From: Gottfriedia solisilvae | GTDB lineage: Bacteria > Bacillota > Bacilli > Bacillales > Bacillaceae_G | Direction: 5' to 3' | DNA: 64,000 bases | Assembly: GCF_002128405.1 (NCBI RefSeq) | Contig: NZ_NETJ01000002.1 | Span: 124,001-188,000 of the forward strand | Position numbers and translations under genes: made by a program | Shown here: one piece after another, positions 1-9,475 of the stretch | Numbering within the stretch: position 1 is the stretch's first letter | Layout of the letters: the number at the start of each line of letters is the position of its first letter | Notes under the pieces: model-generated | What the model was told of the DNA's origin: nothing | The model's input: only the letters and a program-made list of their open reading frames with translations | Databases searched by the model: none

Positions 1-86
1 GTGAGAGACTCCTGTGACCCCGGAGGCTTATTATTTGGCTCAGATCAATCCCTACGGTAAGGGAGCATCCTGGAGTTGTAATCAAC
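1..86 (+). repeat. Degenerate, left-truncated copy of the Bacillus ~120-bp palindromic repeat
   Basis: The stretch keeps the order of landmarks seen in the better copies at 6268, 7375 and 11245: a GTGAGA block, a CGGAGGCT block, then GAGCATCCTGGAG and an AATCAAC end. It has many substitutions and is cut by the window edge. Orientation matches the copy at 7375. It is probably an old, decayed copy. Confidence 0.6.
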
Positions 87-182
87 TAACGCATTCAATT
101 CAATTCACGGATTATGAAGAAAATACCATGCATATTTAACCCCCAAAATGCACAAACTTAGTTGCTAGGAGTGAGTAACTAA

Positions 183-1628
183 ATGGATTTACAAAATGGT
201 AGTTTCAAAAATAAATATAAAATACGCTCATCGACAATTAATATCGATGGGAATATCGAAGAAAATGAGGATTTAATCCGTAAAATATTTTCAACCTCTG
301 ATATCAGAAAAAAGATTTTAGTTATCAATAAAAAGCAAGCCTTTCTATTTTATTTGACGGGTTTAGTAGATGAACAAAAGGTTGATTCATTTGTAAATAA
401 TATTTCAGCTAGTTCAGATGAACTTGAACTGTTTATGAGTAATAATGCTGTTAGATCAAATAAAATTGTAGACATAGAGAAATCGATTTTAGAAGGTAAA
501 AGTATTTTATTTTTAGAAAATGAGCCTGCAGCTTTTATTTATTCAACAGAAAACTTAATGCAAAGACCTTTTTCTCCACCAACAATTGATAATTCACTGA
601 AGGGTACAAAAATATCTTTTGTTGAAACATACCAAACAAATATTGCACTACTTAGAAGATATATTACTACTAGTAGTTTTCGTACACATCAAACTGAAAT
701 AGGAACTGAAAATAAGCGTACTGTTTCACTTGCATATATAGATGGAGTAGTAGATGAGGAGTTATTATCTTCAATACAGAAAAAAATTTCGGAAATAAAG
801 GAAGATTCTATTTTAAATGTGAATCAATTGGCTCAATTGTTAGAAAGAAATCCAATCTCACCGTTTCCTCAATTATTAACAACTGAACGTCCCGACGAGG
901 CTGCTTCTGCTTTACTCAAAGGGAGAGTCATTTTGATTTTAGATCGGTCAGCGGAAGTCGTTGTACTTCCTTCTAATTTTTTATCTTTCTTTCAAAGTAT
1001 TGATGACTATTCTTCAAGAACACTTGTCGGTTCATTTAATCGGATCCTTAGAGTCGTCGCTTTTTTTATCACGCTATTTTTACCAGGTTTATATATTGCC
1101 ATCATTTCTTTTAACTATGAAATTGTTCCATTGAAATTACTAATTTCAATAGGGGAATCTCGGACAAGAGTTCCATTTGATCCTTTGGTTGAAGCAATCA
1201 TTATGGAAATTACACTGGAAATGTTAAGAGAAGCTGGAATTCGACTACCGGCTCCAATTAGTACGACTGTAGGTGTAGTAGGAGGAATCGTAATTGGTCA
1301 AGCTGCAGTTCAAGCAGCGATTGTTAGTAATATCATGGTTATTGTTGTTGCTCTCACAGCAATTTCGTCTTTTATTATTCCGAACTTTGAAATGGCGTCT
1401 AGTTTAAGGATTGTTAGGTTTCCAATCATGGTAATGGCTTCTTTATTCGGGTTAATTGGTCTTGTTGTTAGTACGATGGTCCTCATTGTACACGGCTTGA
1501 CATTAACTAATTTTAATACATCATACACCGTACCATTTTCACCACTAAAGATTTCACAACTAAATGATACTTTATTTAGAATACCGTTAAGATTTCTATG
1601 GAATAAAAAAAACAAACGGAACGAGTAA
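183..1628 (+). CDS. GerA-family spore germination protein, A subunit
   Basis: A subunit of a Ger nutrient-germinant receptor, which sits in the spore inner membrane and senses nutrients. At 481 residues it is of normal family length. It has a soluble N-terminal half (about residues 1-285) with the family's LAYIDGVVD-type segment, then a membrane half (about 290-445) starting near FFITLFLPGLYIAIISF, with the conserved PFDPLVEAIIMEITLEMLREAG stretch split over two helices. AGGAGTG precedes the ATG. It is the first gene of a ger A-B-C operon, 25 nt before the permease-like subunit. The germinant cannot be read from the sequence. Confidence 0.93.
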   Translation: MDLQNGSFKNKYKIRSSTINIDGNIEENEDLIRKIFSTSDIRKKILVINKKQAFLFYLTGLVDEQKVDSFVNNISASSDELELFMSNNAVRSNKIVDIEKSILEGKSILFLENEPAAFIYSTENLMQRPFSPPTIDNSLKGTKISFVETYQTNIALLRRYITTSSFRTHQTEIGTENKRTVSLAYIDGVVDEELLSSIQKKISEIKEDSILNVNQLAQLLERNPISPFPQLLTTERPDEAASALLKGRVILILDRSAEVVVLPSNFLSFFQSIDDYSSRTLVGSFNRILRVVAFFITLFLPGLYIAIISFNYEIVPLKLLISIGESRTRVPFDPLVEAIIMEITLEMLREAGIRLPAPISTTVGVVGGIVIGQAAVQAAIVSNIMVIVVALTAISSFIIPNFEMASSLRIVRFPIMVMASLFGLIGLVVSTMVLIVHGLTLTNFNTSYTVPFSPLKISQLNDTLFRIPLRFLWNKKNKRNE

Positions 1629-1653
1629 ATAAATTTGTTGGAAGGGATATGTC

Positions 1654-2724
1654 ATGAATGGGAAGATAAATATATCAATATTACAATTCATATTAATAAT
1701 ATTTGGCGTTCAAATCGGCATAGGCATGTTAGCCCTTCCACGTGAATTAGCAGATAAATCTGGTACAAGTAGTTGGATTGCAATCATTTTGGGTGGCTTT
1801 ATTAGTACAATCATCAGTATTACTTTTATAAAGATAAGAGAAAAGGCACCAACAAAAAGTTTCGTTGACTTTTTTACATTTTATTTAGGAAAAATACTTG
1901 GAAAAGTCATTGTATTTTTCTTTTCCATTTATTTTTTGTGTATGGGATATACGGTATTAGTAAGAACAATTCTTTATATTCAATCTTATATACTTCAACA
2001 AACAAGTGTAACGATTGTTTTATTAATATTTTTAGTTCCAACATTTCAATTAGTGTCTGGTGGTGTGCATTTAATTGCTAAATATATAGAGACAATTTTT
2101 CCTATTATCGTATTTGTATTACTAATGCTTCTTTTTACGTTGAAAGATATGAATATATATTTTATTTTGCCAATCATCAAAGATGGGTGGATGCCTATCT
2201 TTAAAACAATCCCAACTACAACAATGTCGTTTTTAGGAATTGAAATCATCATGATAGTTTACCCTTATTTAAAAGAAAAAGATAAGGCAATAAAAGGAGT
2301 CATTATTGGGAATGCAATGAGTACATTTACATATTTATTTGTGACATTGATTTGTTTCGTAGTTTATAGTCCATATGAAATATCAAGAATTTATGAGCCG
2401 GTTATCGATATTTTAAGTGTTCTTGAATTTCAATACGTCGAAAGACTAGATTTCGTGTTATTGTCACTATTTCTATTGGTTATTTCTAAAACCTGGGTCA
2501 CATATTTGTGGGCGGGAATGTGTGGCATAACTGAGTTATTTAATATAAAAAGGTTTATCATCATACTTTTCCTCCTTTTTATTGTATTTGTATTGATTAC
2601 TTACCTAGTAATTCCTACTTTTACAACGACAAATATTTGGATTAATTATATTACGAACACTGGAATTTGCATTATTATTGGGATACCTATCATTTTGTGG
2701 ATAGGTGGTTTAATCAAAAAATGA
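1654..2724 (+). CDS. GerAB-type spore germination permease subunit
   Basis: B subunit of the germinant receptor, a member of the amino acid-polyamine-organocation-like transporters that binds the germinant in the membrane. The 356-residue protein is almost wholly hydrophobic, with about ten predicted helices. It opens with ILQFILIIFGVQIGIGML, typical of the family's first helix. The ATG is preceded by GAAGGGATATGTC. It is the middle gene of the ger operon, with the A subunit 25 nt upstream and the C lipoprotein 17 nt downstream, so all three are very likely co-transcribed during sporulation. Confidence 0.93.
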   Translation: MNGKINISILQFILIIFGVQIGIGMLALPRELADKSGTSSWIAIILGGFISTIISITFIKIREKAPTKSFVDFFTFYLGKILGKVIVFFFSIYFLCMGYTVLVRTILYIQSYILQQTSVTIVLLIFLVPTFQLVSGGVHLIAKYIETIFPIIVFVLLMLLFTLKDMNIYFILPIIKDGWMPIFKTIPTTTMSFLGIEIIMIVYPYLKEKDKAIKGVIIGNAMSTFTYLFVTLICFVVYSPYEISRIYEPVIDILSVLEFQYVERLDFVLLSLFLLVISKTWVTYLWAGMCGITELFNIKRFIIILFLLFIVFVLITYLVIPTFTTTNIWINYITNTGICIIIGIPIILWIGGLIKK

Positions 2725-2741
2725 TATAGGGTGAATAGAGT

Positions 2742-3860
2742 TTGAAGCTTTTTCAAGTATGTATACTTAGTGTTTTCTTATTTATTGGTGTAACAGGTTG
2801 TAGAGATAAAATGAATATAGAAGATATAACAATGTCACTATTATTAGGTTTAGATGTAAATGAAGAAGGTAAAGTTGAAATGTTTATGTCAAGCCCTGTC
2901 TTTAGTGAAGATGCAAAAGAAAAAAATGAACATTTTGAAGTGAAAACTTTGTCTATGAAGGAAGCTAGAAATTACTTTGATTCAATGGCAACTGGAATTA
3001 CTTCGGGTGGTAAAGTTCAAGCCGTATTAATAGGTTCAAAGATGATTGAACATAAAAACTGGTATTCAACTTTAGATTTTTTATATCGGGATCCGAAGTT
3101 GAGACTAAACGCAGATATTGTTTTTGTTAATGGTTCAGTTTCAGATGTTTTTGATCTTGATTTAAAAGATAAACCAAGATTATCAATTTTTTTACCACAA
3201 TTATTGGAAACTGCAAACTTTAGAGAAGTTGCGGTAAGAACTTCATTACGGAATTATTATCAAATGTATTATGATAAAGGAATCACACCGTTTGCACCAG
3301 AACTCAGTATAGTAGAAAATAAATTAAAGATGACTGGGACGACATTATTAAACGATCAGAATTTGTATAGTAAGACTTTATCTATGAAAGAAACGCAGTT
3401 GTTTAAAATCTTAAATGATAAAGTGGAAGGGCAGTTATCATATACACTGGCTCTAGATAAATTTAAAAAAGATGTTGATATTTTCAAAGAAAATGCAGTT
3501 AGTTTCTATGCGAAGGATATTAGAAGAAGGATTCATAAAAAATATAAAAAAGGTCAATACCAATATAATATTAATCTAAAAATGCCAATTGTCATTAATG
3601 AATCGCCAATTAAGTTAAATGATCAAACAGAAAAATCTTTACGAGATGAAATAGAAAAGGAATTAGAGAAGGAATTAAATGATTTAGTAACATCATTCCA
3701 AGAAGCAAAAGTTGACCCTCTAGGTTTAGGAATTTATGCATCCGCCTTTAATCATTCAGTATGGAAGAAAAATGATGATAAATGGATTTCATTCTATGAA
3801 AAAGCCAAAATTAAAGTGAATGTTGAAATCATTATTTTTGATAAGGGTATATCAATGTAA
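2742..3860 (+). CDS. Ger(x)C-family spore germination lipoprotein
   Basis: C subunit of the germinant receptor, a lipoprotein anchored to the outer face of the inner spore membrane. The N-terminus has a hydrophobic signal followed by the lipobox VTGC (Cys20). The CRDKMNIEDI segment after it is typical of GerC proteins, which often read C(W)D..EL.D. Length 372 aa is normal. The start is TTG, preceded by GGGTGAATAGAG. It is the last gene of the operon and is followed directly by a strong hairpin terminator. Confidence 0.92.
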   Translation: MKLFQVCILSVFLFIGVTGCRDKMNIEDITMSLLLGLDVNEEGKVEMFMSSPVFSEDAKEKNEHFEVKTLSMKEARNYFDSMATGITSGGKVQAVLIGSKMIEHKNWYSTLDFLYRDPKLRLNADIVFVNGSVSDVFDLDLKDKPRLSIFLPQLLETANFREVAVRTSLRNYYQMYYDKGITPFAPELSIVENKLKMTGTTLLNDQNLYSKTLSMKETQLFKILNDKVEGQLSYTLALDKFKKDVDIFKENAVSFYAKDIRRRIHKKYKKGQYQYNINLKMPIVINESPIKLNDQTEKSLRDEIEKELEKELNDLVTSFQEAKVDPLGLGIYASAFNHSVWKKNDDKWISFYEKAKIKVNVEIIIFDKGISM

Positions 3861-3861
3861 A

Positions 3862-3897
3862 AAGGGGTACTGTTCGGATAGAACAGTACCTTTTATT
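3862..3897. terminator. Bidirectional intrinsic terminator (gerC / heparinase-like gene)
   Basis: Ten-base-pair perfect stem GGTACTGTTC/GAACAGTACC with a 5-nt loop, followed by TTTT on the plus strand and by CCCTTTT on the minus strand. It lies between two convergent genes and can serve both. Confidence 0.85.
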
Positions 3898-3902
3898 ATG
3901 TT

Positions 3903-6128
3903 TCATTTCAGTTTCACAGTTCTCGTATCACTCATGTTTCCACTCGAATCTTTGGCATAAACTTTAATAGACATTCCTTTTTGAGGACTTGGTATCTTCA
4001 ATTGAAAGTTTCCATTTGAGTTGGTTTTGGTCGTAAATACTTCATGATCTATCTCGATAAAAATAGTAACAAATTTTTCTGATGTTCCAGAAAGTGAATT
4101 AATCGTTTTTGTTATCGGATGTATTGTCGGAGTTGTTGGAGCTGTTTTATCTAATACAATCGTTTCGGTCGATGCTTCCTTATAAAACGCATTTTTGCTT
4201 TTCACAATTACTGTTAGCTTTTTACCTGCTAATTGCTTGTTAATCTTAATGTTAAAGTTCCCATTTTGATTTGCAATACCTTTGGCAATCGTATCGTTTC
4301 CTGAATGAATACTTACCATTGCATTACCTTGTGTAAAACCACTAATCTTTAAGCTTTTATCAGATACCGCACTTACAAAAGGAGTTGTAATCGGTTTGGT
4401 CACAATGTAGTTTGACCCATCTGATAATGTAATTCGATATTGATCTGCTGTTAATGAAAACTGTGAGACAGTTGTTGGCGTAGTACTAATACTAGTAAAA
4501 TATTGAATGTTTTTACCACTAGATTCAAAATCTAATTGTTTAATTGGGAAAATTTCATTAAAAGTCGTTGATGCAAAACCACGAATCGGATTCATTTGTC
4601 CAAAATATTCTTTTAGGTATGATGGATTATGCTGTTTCATCGTGATGGAGTCATTTAATTTAATTGTATTTGTATCTATAGTTTTTGTAGGGATTGTTTG
4701 TCCTATATTAAAAATTTGATTTGCAGTATGTTGTGTGTCAGAAAGCACTTCGTCTTGAATACATGTTATTTTCTTTTCTTTTAAATAAATGATGGTTCGA
4801 TAAACAGTAACACCAGAATAAATCGTATGTTCACCAGTCATGATGACACTGTCTTTATTTTCTACTACATTAGAAATTTTTGATTTCCCCACATTTTCTA
4901 ATGAAATTGGATATGATTTGCCATCAATCGTGACAACGTTGTGAGCAAAGGTTGTACGTAAATATTTTTGAACTGCTTCTCTTGTGTTGTAATTATACTT
5001 GCCACTATCAATGAAAATATCTTGTCCATTTTGAGAAAATAGAAATGATAAATCATCAGCGTGCTTATGAACGACGCTAAAATTACTTGCAGAAAAGACG
5101 ATGGATGAAGTATCATCTCCCCAACCATCACGAATCACAGCCAGTGAATCAGATACATTAGTAACAAGAGGAGGTTGCTTTCCTTTTTCTCCTTTTGTTA
5201 TCACATATTCAAATTCAGGATCCAGTTTTGAGTAAGAGTTTGTGATTTGTGCAGAAGTATAATCTGAATCTCCTAAACCAGGTAATCTAAAGTCGGATAA
5301 AACAATTTTTGAAAATGCATTTTGACCCTTTAATACTAATTGTGACAATTCTGGATCCTCAGCAATTTTATTAATATCTTCAATTAAGTTCATCACTAGT
5401 AAAAAATAAAGTGGACTATGTTCTTTATGTAAACCTTCTGGGGTAAAGTCTTTTAAGATATGTTGCTTTGTTCGATATAAGGCATGTTCCTTCCAAACTG
5501 AGCTTGTTGAAAACTCAGGAAAATAAGAGGCCAATTCAATTAAAGATCGATCTTCATAAATTCCATGATTTGAACGGAAGTTATAGTATTGATCATCGTT
5601 TAAAACAACGCCATGTTTTCTAAGTATGACTTTCAAATAGTTTTGAATATCTTTAGTTGCAATAGGAGAACTCACATAGTAGTGATAGAAATACATTAAA
5701 TTATTTGTACGGTTCGCCATTGCATGTGATTCATATGTATACGAATCTGTAGCTTTTTCTGGAGAATGATTTACTTTCCAAAATGATTGAATCATCTCTA
5801 GTCCATAAGTTAAGTATTTTGGATCATTCGTCATTTCATAAGCATTGGTTAAATAACTCAATGCATCCAAGCTTTGATAATACAATCGCCATGTCGTACT
5901 TTTGTAGGGATCTTCTTTCCAATTTACAGGTAGCGTTATTTTATAAGCTGGATAATTAGGGGAAACAAATAATTCTCCACTTAAAATTTTTTCTGCATAT
6001 TCCAATGTGTTATCCGAAACAGCACTTCTCTTTGTTATGTATATTTCCTTATTCTCTTCTGCAAATGTTTGTATTGAAGATGATATCAAAATAGCCACGG
6101 TTAAAAAAGTACATAGAATCTGTTTCAT
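3903..6128 (-). CDS. Secreted heparinase II/III-like protein with two C-terminal Ig-like domains
   Basis: Probably an exported polysaccharide lyase or a related carbohydrate-active protein. The start chosen is ATG at 6128, because GGAGGG sits 8 nt upstream and a clear signal peptide MKQILCTFLTVAILISSS begins there; a longer frame to 6173 lacks these. An alpha/alpha-barrel region (about residues 30-310) holds SNHGIYEDRSLIELA. A beta-sandwich heparinase II/III region (about 315-540) holds VVHKHADDLSFLF, the family's His-x-His/Asp-like motif. Two Ig-like repeats fill about 575-741. Related Ig repeats occur in the 5'-nucleotidase at 51389-53791. The substrate is unknown; a mere surface-binding role is possible. 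Confidence 0.8.
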   Translation of the reverse strand: MKQILCTFLTVAILISSSIQTFAEENKEIYITKRSAVSDNTLEYAEKILSGELFVSPNYPAYKITLPVNWKEDPYKSTTWRLYYQSLDALSYLTNAYEMTNDPKYLTYGLEMIQSFWKVNHSPEKATDSYTYESHAMANRTNNLMYFYHYYVSSPIATKDIQNYLKVILRKHGVVLNDDQYYNFRSNHGIYEDRSLIELASYFPEFSTSSVWKEHALYRTKQHILKDFTPEGLHKEHSPLYFLLVMNLIEDINKIAEDPELSQLVLKGQNAFSKIVLSDFRLPGLGDSDYTSAQITNSYSKLDPEFEYVITKGEKGKQPPLVTNVSDSLAVIRDGWGDDTSSIVFSASNFSVVHKHADDLSFLFSQNGQDIFIDSGKYNYNTREAVQKYLRTTFAHNVVTIDGKSYPISLENVGKSKISNVVENKDSVIMTGEHTIYSGVTVYRTIIYLKEKKITCIQDEVLSDTQHTANQIFNIGQTIPTKTIDTNTIKLNDSITMKQHNPSYLKEYFGQMNPIRGFASTTFNEIFPIKQLDFESSGKNIQYFTSISTTPTTVSQFSLTADQYRITLSDGSNYIVTKPITTPFVSAVSDKSLKISGFTQGNAMVSIHSGNDTIAKGIANQNGNFNIKINKQLAGKKLTVIVKSKNAFYKEASTETIVLDKTAPTTPTIHPITKTINSLSGTSEKFVTIFIEIDHEVFTTKTNSNGNFQLKIPSPQKGMSIKVYAKDSSGNMSDTRTVKLK

Positions 6129-6267
6129 AAACCCTCCATTTAACGAATATTCTAAATATTTATTATACAACAAATATAGAATACTTTCTTACCTGAATTT
6201 ATGAATCTAGTCGAAAAAGAGTGAAAGAAGTAGATTTTGCTTAAACTTCTATGAAAAAAGTATTCGT

Positions 6268-6387
6268 GATTTCCACTTCAGGATGCTCCCTTTCCGTGGG
6301 GCGTGAGCTGAGCCTCCTCGGCTTCACCTGCGGGGTCTCACCCTTCCCGCTACTCCCACAGGAGTCTCGCACCTTCCGTTTCAATTA
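6268..6387 (-). repeat. Bacillus ~120-bp palindromic repeat, copy 2
   Basis: GC-rich block in AT-rich surroundings, running from GATTTCCACTTCAGGATGCT to ACCTTCCGTTTCAAT. It contains the paired blocks GAGCCTCCTCGG and GGGGTCTCACC and the CCACAGGAGT box. Most of it can be aligned by eye with the copy at 11245 in the same orientation. An open frame of 81 codons across it (6251-6496) is an artefact of the repeat and is not called as a gene. The inverted blocks could fold into a long structured RNA. Confidence 0.85.
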
Positions 6388-6695
6388 TTCTCTTTATCAT
6401 CGTTGTGCTTTAAAAGGACTATTTTTAAAACAAGTTCTTTTAGAAAAGAATGATTTTTTTAGAAGTAACCAACACTCTTATCTTATAAAAGAGTAACGTC
6501 GTTATTATAAAACAAAGTGCAAAATGCTTTACTTATATTAATTTTTAGATACGGCATAAATATAAAACTAGACTGCCATATTTTTAAATAAAAGCTGCTA
6601 TTGTTCAGTTTAGATTGTGAATTTAATTTTGAAAGGTCATAGAAATTTTATGTTAAAATAAATTTAATATTTTGAAAGATTAGGAGAGAGGTTAT
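6388..6695. other. Intergenic, promoter region of the GNAT gene
   Basis: AT-rich sequence with no gene seen. TTGAAA near 6629 and TAAAAT near 6654 could be a -35/-10 pair, but the 19-nt spacing is poor. GGAGAGAGG near 6682 is the ribosome binding site of the next gene. Confidence 0.35.
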
Positions 6696-7280
6696 ATGTT
6701 ATTACATAAAATTGATGAAGAAGTTTCGTTAAGAATGTTTAACGAAGACGACGCTGAAGAATTTTACAATCTAACTATCAGTTCAAAATCATATTTAAAA
6801 GAATGGTTAGGCTGGCTCGATTATGTTGAAAGTGTAGAAGACACTGCTCAAAATATTAAATCAAGATTAAACGAATATGTAGAAAATAGGGGATATCCAA
6901 AATCATTTGCGATCATTTTTAAAGGAAAAATCGCAGGGACAATTGGATTTAATGACATAAATAGAGCAAGTAAAATTGGTGAAGTTGGCTATTGGTTAGG
7001 AGAACAATTCCAAGGTGAAGGAATCATGACAAAAGCGCTTAATGCATTAATACAATATGGCTTTGAAGAATTGGGGCTTAATCGAATTCAAATTAAAGTA
7101 GCAGTAGAAAATAAAAAAAGTAGAGCATTGCCTGAACGCTTAGGCTTTACACAAGAAGGTATTATTAGACAAGCAGAATGGTTATATGATCATTATGTAG
7201 ACCATGTAATGTATGGACTTTTAGCTGATGAATGGAATAAATTTTTTGTAACTAGGAATTTAGCCAAAGAACAATCATGA
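6696..7280 (+). CDS. GNAT N-acetyltransferase, RimJ/RimL type
   Basis: Predicted acetyl-CoA-dependent transferase of the group that acetylates ribosomal-protein N-termini or small molecules. The acetyl-CoA loop is visible as EQFQGEGIMTKAL (about residues 109-121), preceded by GEVGYWLG. The segment VAVENKKSRALPERLGF matches the family motif N..S....ekLGF. Length 194 aa fits the family. GGAGAGAGG precedes the ATG. It is monocistronic, closed by the hairpin at 7290. The acceptor cannot be told. Confidence 0.85.
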   Translation: MLLHKIDEEVSLRMFNEDDAEEFYNLTISSKSYLKEWLGWLDYVESVEDTAQNIKSRLNEYVENRGYPKSFAIIFKGKIAGTIGFNDINRASKIGEVGYWLGEQFQGEGIMTKALNALIQYGFEELGLNRIQIKVAVENKKSRALPERLGFTQEGIIRQAEWLYDHYVDHVMYGLLADEWNKFFVTRNLAKEQS

Positions 7281-7287
7281 AACAAAT

Positions 7288-7320
7288 AAAAAAAGCTTGG
7301 AGATTCCCAAGCTTTTTATT
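7288..7320 (+). terminator. Intrinsic terminator after the GNAT gene
   Basis: AAAAAGCTTGG / CCAAGCTTTTT stem with a short loop just after the stop codon. The T-tract follows on both strands. Confidence 0.85.
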
Positions 7321-7374
7321 ATGCCATTGTTTCTAAAAGTTTCTTTTAAAGTACAATTTTGGTATAAAGATAGT

Positions 7375-7470
7375 GATTGGAGCGGAAGGTGCTCGACTCG
7401 TGTGGGAGTAGCTGGACAGGTGAGACCACGGAGGCTCACCGCACTAGCATACTTGAGTGGAAATCGACGA
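7375..7470 (+). repeat. Bacillus palindromic repeat, copy 3 (internally shortened)
   Basis: Runs from GATTGGAGCGGAAGGTGCTC to GTGGAAATCGAC in the opposite orientation to copies 2 and 4. It keeps GTGTGGGAGTAGCTGGACAGG, GTGAGACCACGGAGGCTCACC and the end blocks, but lacks part of the region between the two inverted blocks, so it is about 25 nt shorter. Short open frames over it on both strands are not genes. Confidence 0.8.
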
Positions 7471-7549
7471 ATTTCCTTTATTTGAAGCATCAGAGTAACA
7501 TGCTGAATAGTGTGTCATTTTAGTTTTTTATTGCGAAGTGGACCTGTTT

Positions 7550-8881
7550 TTACTTTCTCTTTTTAACTATCATTCGTAAACCATTCTTCGGGCGAAGGGT
7601 TATGAGAGGTTCTGCTTCGACCTTATGATGATTTGAGACAAGTTCAAACGAATAGTGTTTTACTAATGTTGCGAGAACTAGTGTTGCCTCCATGATAGCA
7701 AAATGATTCCCTATACAAACGCGTGGGCCTCCACCAAATGGGAAATATACGAATTCGGGAACACCTTGCACTTTACCATTCTGAAATCGTTCTGGGATAA
7801 ATTCATCTGCATTTGTAAAATATTTTTCAGAGCGATGCATGATATAGGAACTCATCATGACTGTTTCACCTTTATGGACTTTATATTGTCCGATTGTTAC
7901 GTCATTCATTGCTTTTCTACTGATCAACCAAGCGGGAGGGTAGAGGCGCATGCTTTCCCAAATCATTTGCTGCGTATAGATTAAGTCTTTCATAGAATCA
8001 TAATCTGCTCGTTTTTTACCAAGTACACGATCAACTTCTTCGTATAAGAGTTTAGCTTTATCTGGGTGTTGTGAAATTAAATATAGGCACCATGACAATG
8101 CATTTGCTGTTGTTTCGTGACCAGCAAGGAAAATAGTCATAGCTTCATCCCTCAATTGTTGATTAGACATTCCTTCATTTGATTCTTCATCTCTAGCACG
8201 CATTAACACTTCTAATAAATCATTTTGTGTGTCTAAGTTACTTCTATTTTTGATGATTTCATATAATACATCATCTATTTTCTTAATCGCTTCTGTTAGT
8301 GATTTATTTTGTGGTGTTTTCAAAGCTAAGGGGGATTTTAAGACTGACCGGATTCGCTTTGTTGCTATATTCATAATTACATCTAAGTGCTTACCGACTT
8401 TTTCATGACCCTGTTTCATATCCATGCTAAACATTGTTTTAGCAATAATAGCTAAAGTGAGTTCCATCATATCTCTGCTAGTGAGCCGTTCTTCGTCGTC
8501 ACCCCAAGAAGTGATGAATTCTTCCGTAATCATCGTCATTTTCTCAGCATATGTTTGTACATGCTGCTTTGTAAATGAAGGCTGTATTAATCTACGCTGT
8601 TTCATATGAAAATCATCTTCGCTAGTTAATAATCCTTCCCCGAGTAAGGTTTTCATTTCTTGAAATGGTTTAGATTTATGAAAAGAATTTTGTTTAGAAA
8701 CTAGTACTTCCTTAATGAGGTCTGGCTCTAATAGTAAATGGATTTTACGATGAGCAAATCGAAAAGAGACAATCGTTTCATATTGTTGATAAAGATCACT
8801 TAAAAATAGAAGAGGGTCTTTTCGAAACTCATTTAAATGACCTAAAGGTGAAATAGAAGCCAGTCCTTTTATTTCAAGCAT
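7550..8881 (-). CDS. Cytochrome P450
   Basis: Haem-thiolate monooxygenase. The haem-binding loop FGGGPRVCIGNHF places the axial Cys at residue 389. The I-helix motif AGHETT lies near residue 245 and the K-helix E-x-x-R motif is in ESMRLYPP. The 443-aa protein is a stand-alone P450 without a fused reductase or a membrane anchor. Its overall look resembles fatty-acid-hydroxylase-like bacterial P450s, but the subfamily is not clear. GGAG lies 9 nt before the ATG. No ferredoxin or reductase gene is adjacent, so redox partners must be elsewhere. Confidence 0.93.
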   Translation of the reverse strand: MLEIKGLASISPLGHLNEFRKDPLLFLSDLYQQYETIVSFRFAHRKIHLLLEPDLIKEVLVSKQNSFHKSKPFQEMKTLLGEGLLTSEDDFHMKQRRLIQPSFTKQHVQTYAEKMTMITEEFITSWGDDEERLTSRDMMELTLAIIAKTMFSMDMKQGHEKVGKHLDVIMNIATKRIRSVLKSPLALKTPQNKSLTEAIKKIDDVLYEIIKNRSNLDTQNDLLEVLMRARDEESNEGMSNQQLRDEAMTIFLAGHETTANALSWCLYLISQHPDKAKLLYEEVDRVLGKKRADYDSMKDLIYTQQMIWESMRLYPPAWLISRKAMNDVTIGQYKVHKGETVMMSSYIMHRSEKYFTNADEFIPERFQNGKVQGVPEFVYFPFGGGPRVCIGNHFAIMEATLVLATLVKHYSFELVSNHHKVEAEPLITLRPKNGLRMIVKKRK

Positions 8882-8998
8882 ATCGTTTCACTCCAATCAG
8901 GAAAGTTTTTCACAGATATTCCTATTATATTAACGATATGCAATAACTCATGCTATCCATCAGTATCTTTATATCATTCATTGCATTCCTATTTGAAA

Positions 8999-9027
8999 AA
9001 CCCCTAAAAGTAGTTGTTTAGGGGAGT
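8999..9027 (-). terminator. Intrinsic terminator after the 99-aa unknown gene
   Basis: Stem CCCCTAAA / TTTAGGGG with an 8-nt loop. On the minus strand it is followed by TTTTT. Confidence 0.75.
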
Positions 9028-9052
9028 TTAATTTTAGAAAATGAATTGTTTT

Positions 9053-9352
9053 CTACCGATTATTAAAATATACCGATAATGCCTCTTTCAAATGTTCGAA
9101 GTCTCCATTTGTCTGAATCATAAAATGGTCTCCTCTTAGGGCAGAGGAAAAATCATGAATCCCTTGGATTCGTAAAAAATCTTCAACATCTGAAAGTTTT
9201 TCTCCAGCAGTTTTTAATGTTTTGTGTCCGACAAACTCATCATTAACATACACTTCATATGTATCCTCATTTAATTTCACATTATTCTCTGAAGCTAAAT
9301 TTACACCTAAAATTGGAAATGGATAGCCGTCATTCGGATTTTCAGTACTCAT
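9053..9352 (-). CDS. Small protein of unknown function
   Basis: I do not recognise this 99-residue protein. It is soluble, acidic and free of cysteine, with a central segment TYEVYVNDEFVGHKTL that reads like a beta-hairpin and helical ends. A GGAG-like site precedes the ATG and a terminator follows, so it is probably real and monocistronic. It lies between the P450 and the MFS gene with no evident link to either. Confidence 0.65.
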   Translation of the reverse strand: MSTENPNDGYPFPILGVNLASENNVKLNEDTYEVYVNDEFVGHKTLKTAGEKLSDVEDFLRIQGIHDFSSALRGDHFMIQTNGDFEHLKEALSVYFNNR

Positions 9353-9431
9353 TTGGATTCCTCCATATCATTTTTAGTATTACGTTTTCCTTATCAGTGT
9401 TGATTTATGCTGGTATTGAACAAAAGGCAGT

Positions 9432-9467
9432 GTAAAAAAACTCGCCAATATAGGCGAGTTTTTTTGT
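9432..9467. terminator. Bidirectional terminator before the MFS gene's 3' end
   Basis: AAAAAACTCGCC / GGCGAGTTTTTTT stem with a short loop, just downstream of the MFS stop codon on the minus strand. Confidence 0.85.
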
Positions 9468-9475
9468 AAATCTAT

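Noticed and set aside
6251-6496. 81-codon plus-strand frame
   Set aside because: Its first half is the translated palindromic repeat (6268-6387) and it has no ribosome binding site.
7275-7490. Frames of 62-71 codons on both strands
   Set aside because: They cross the GNAT terminator and repeat copy 3; no start signals.
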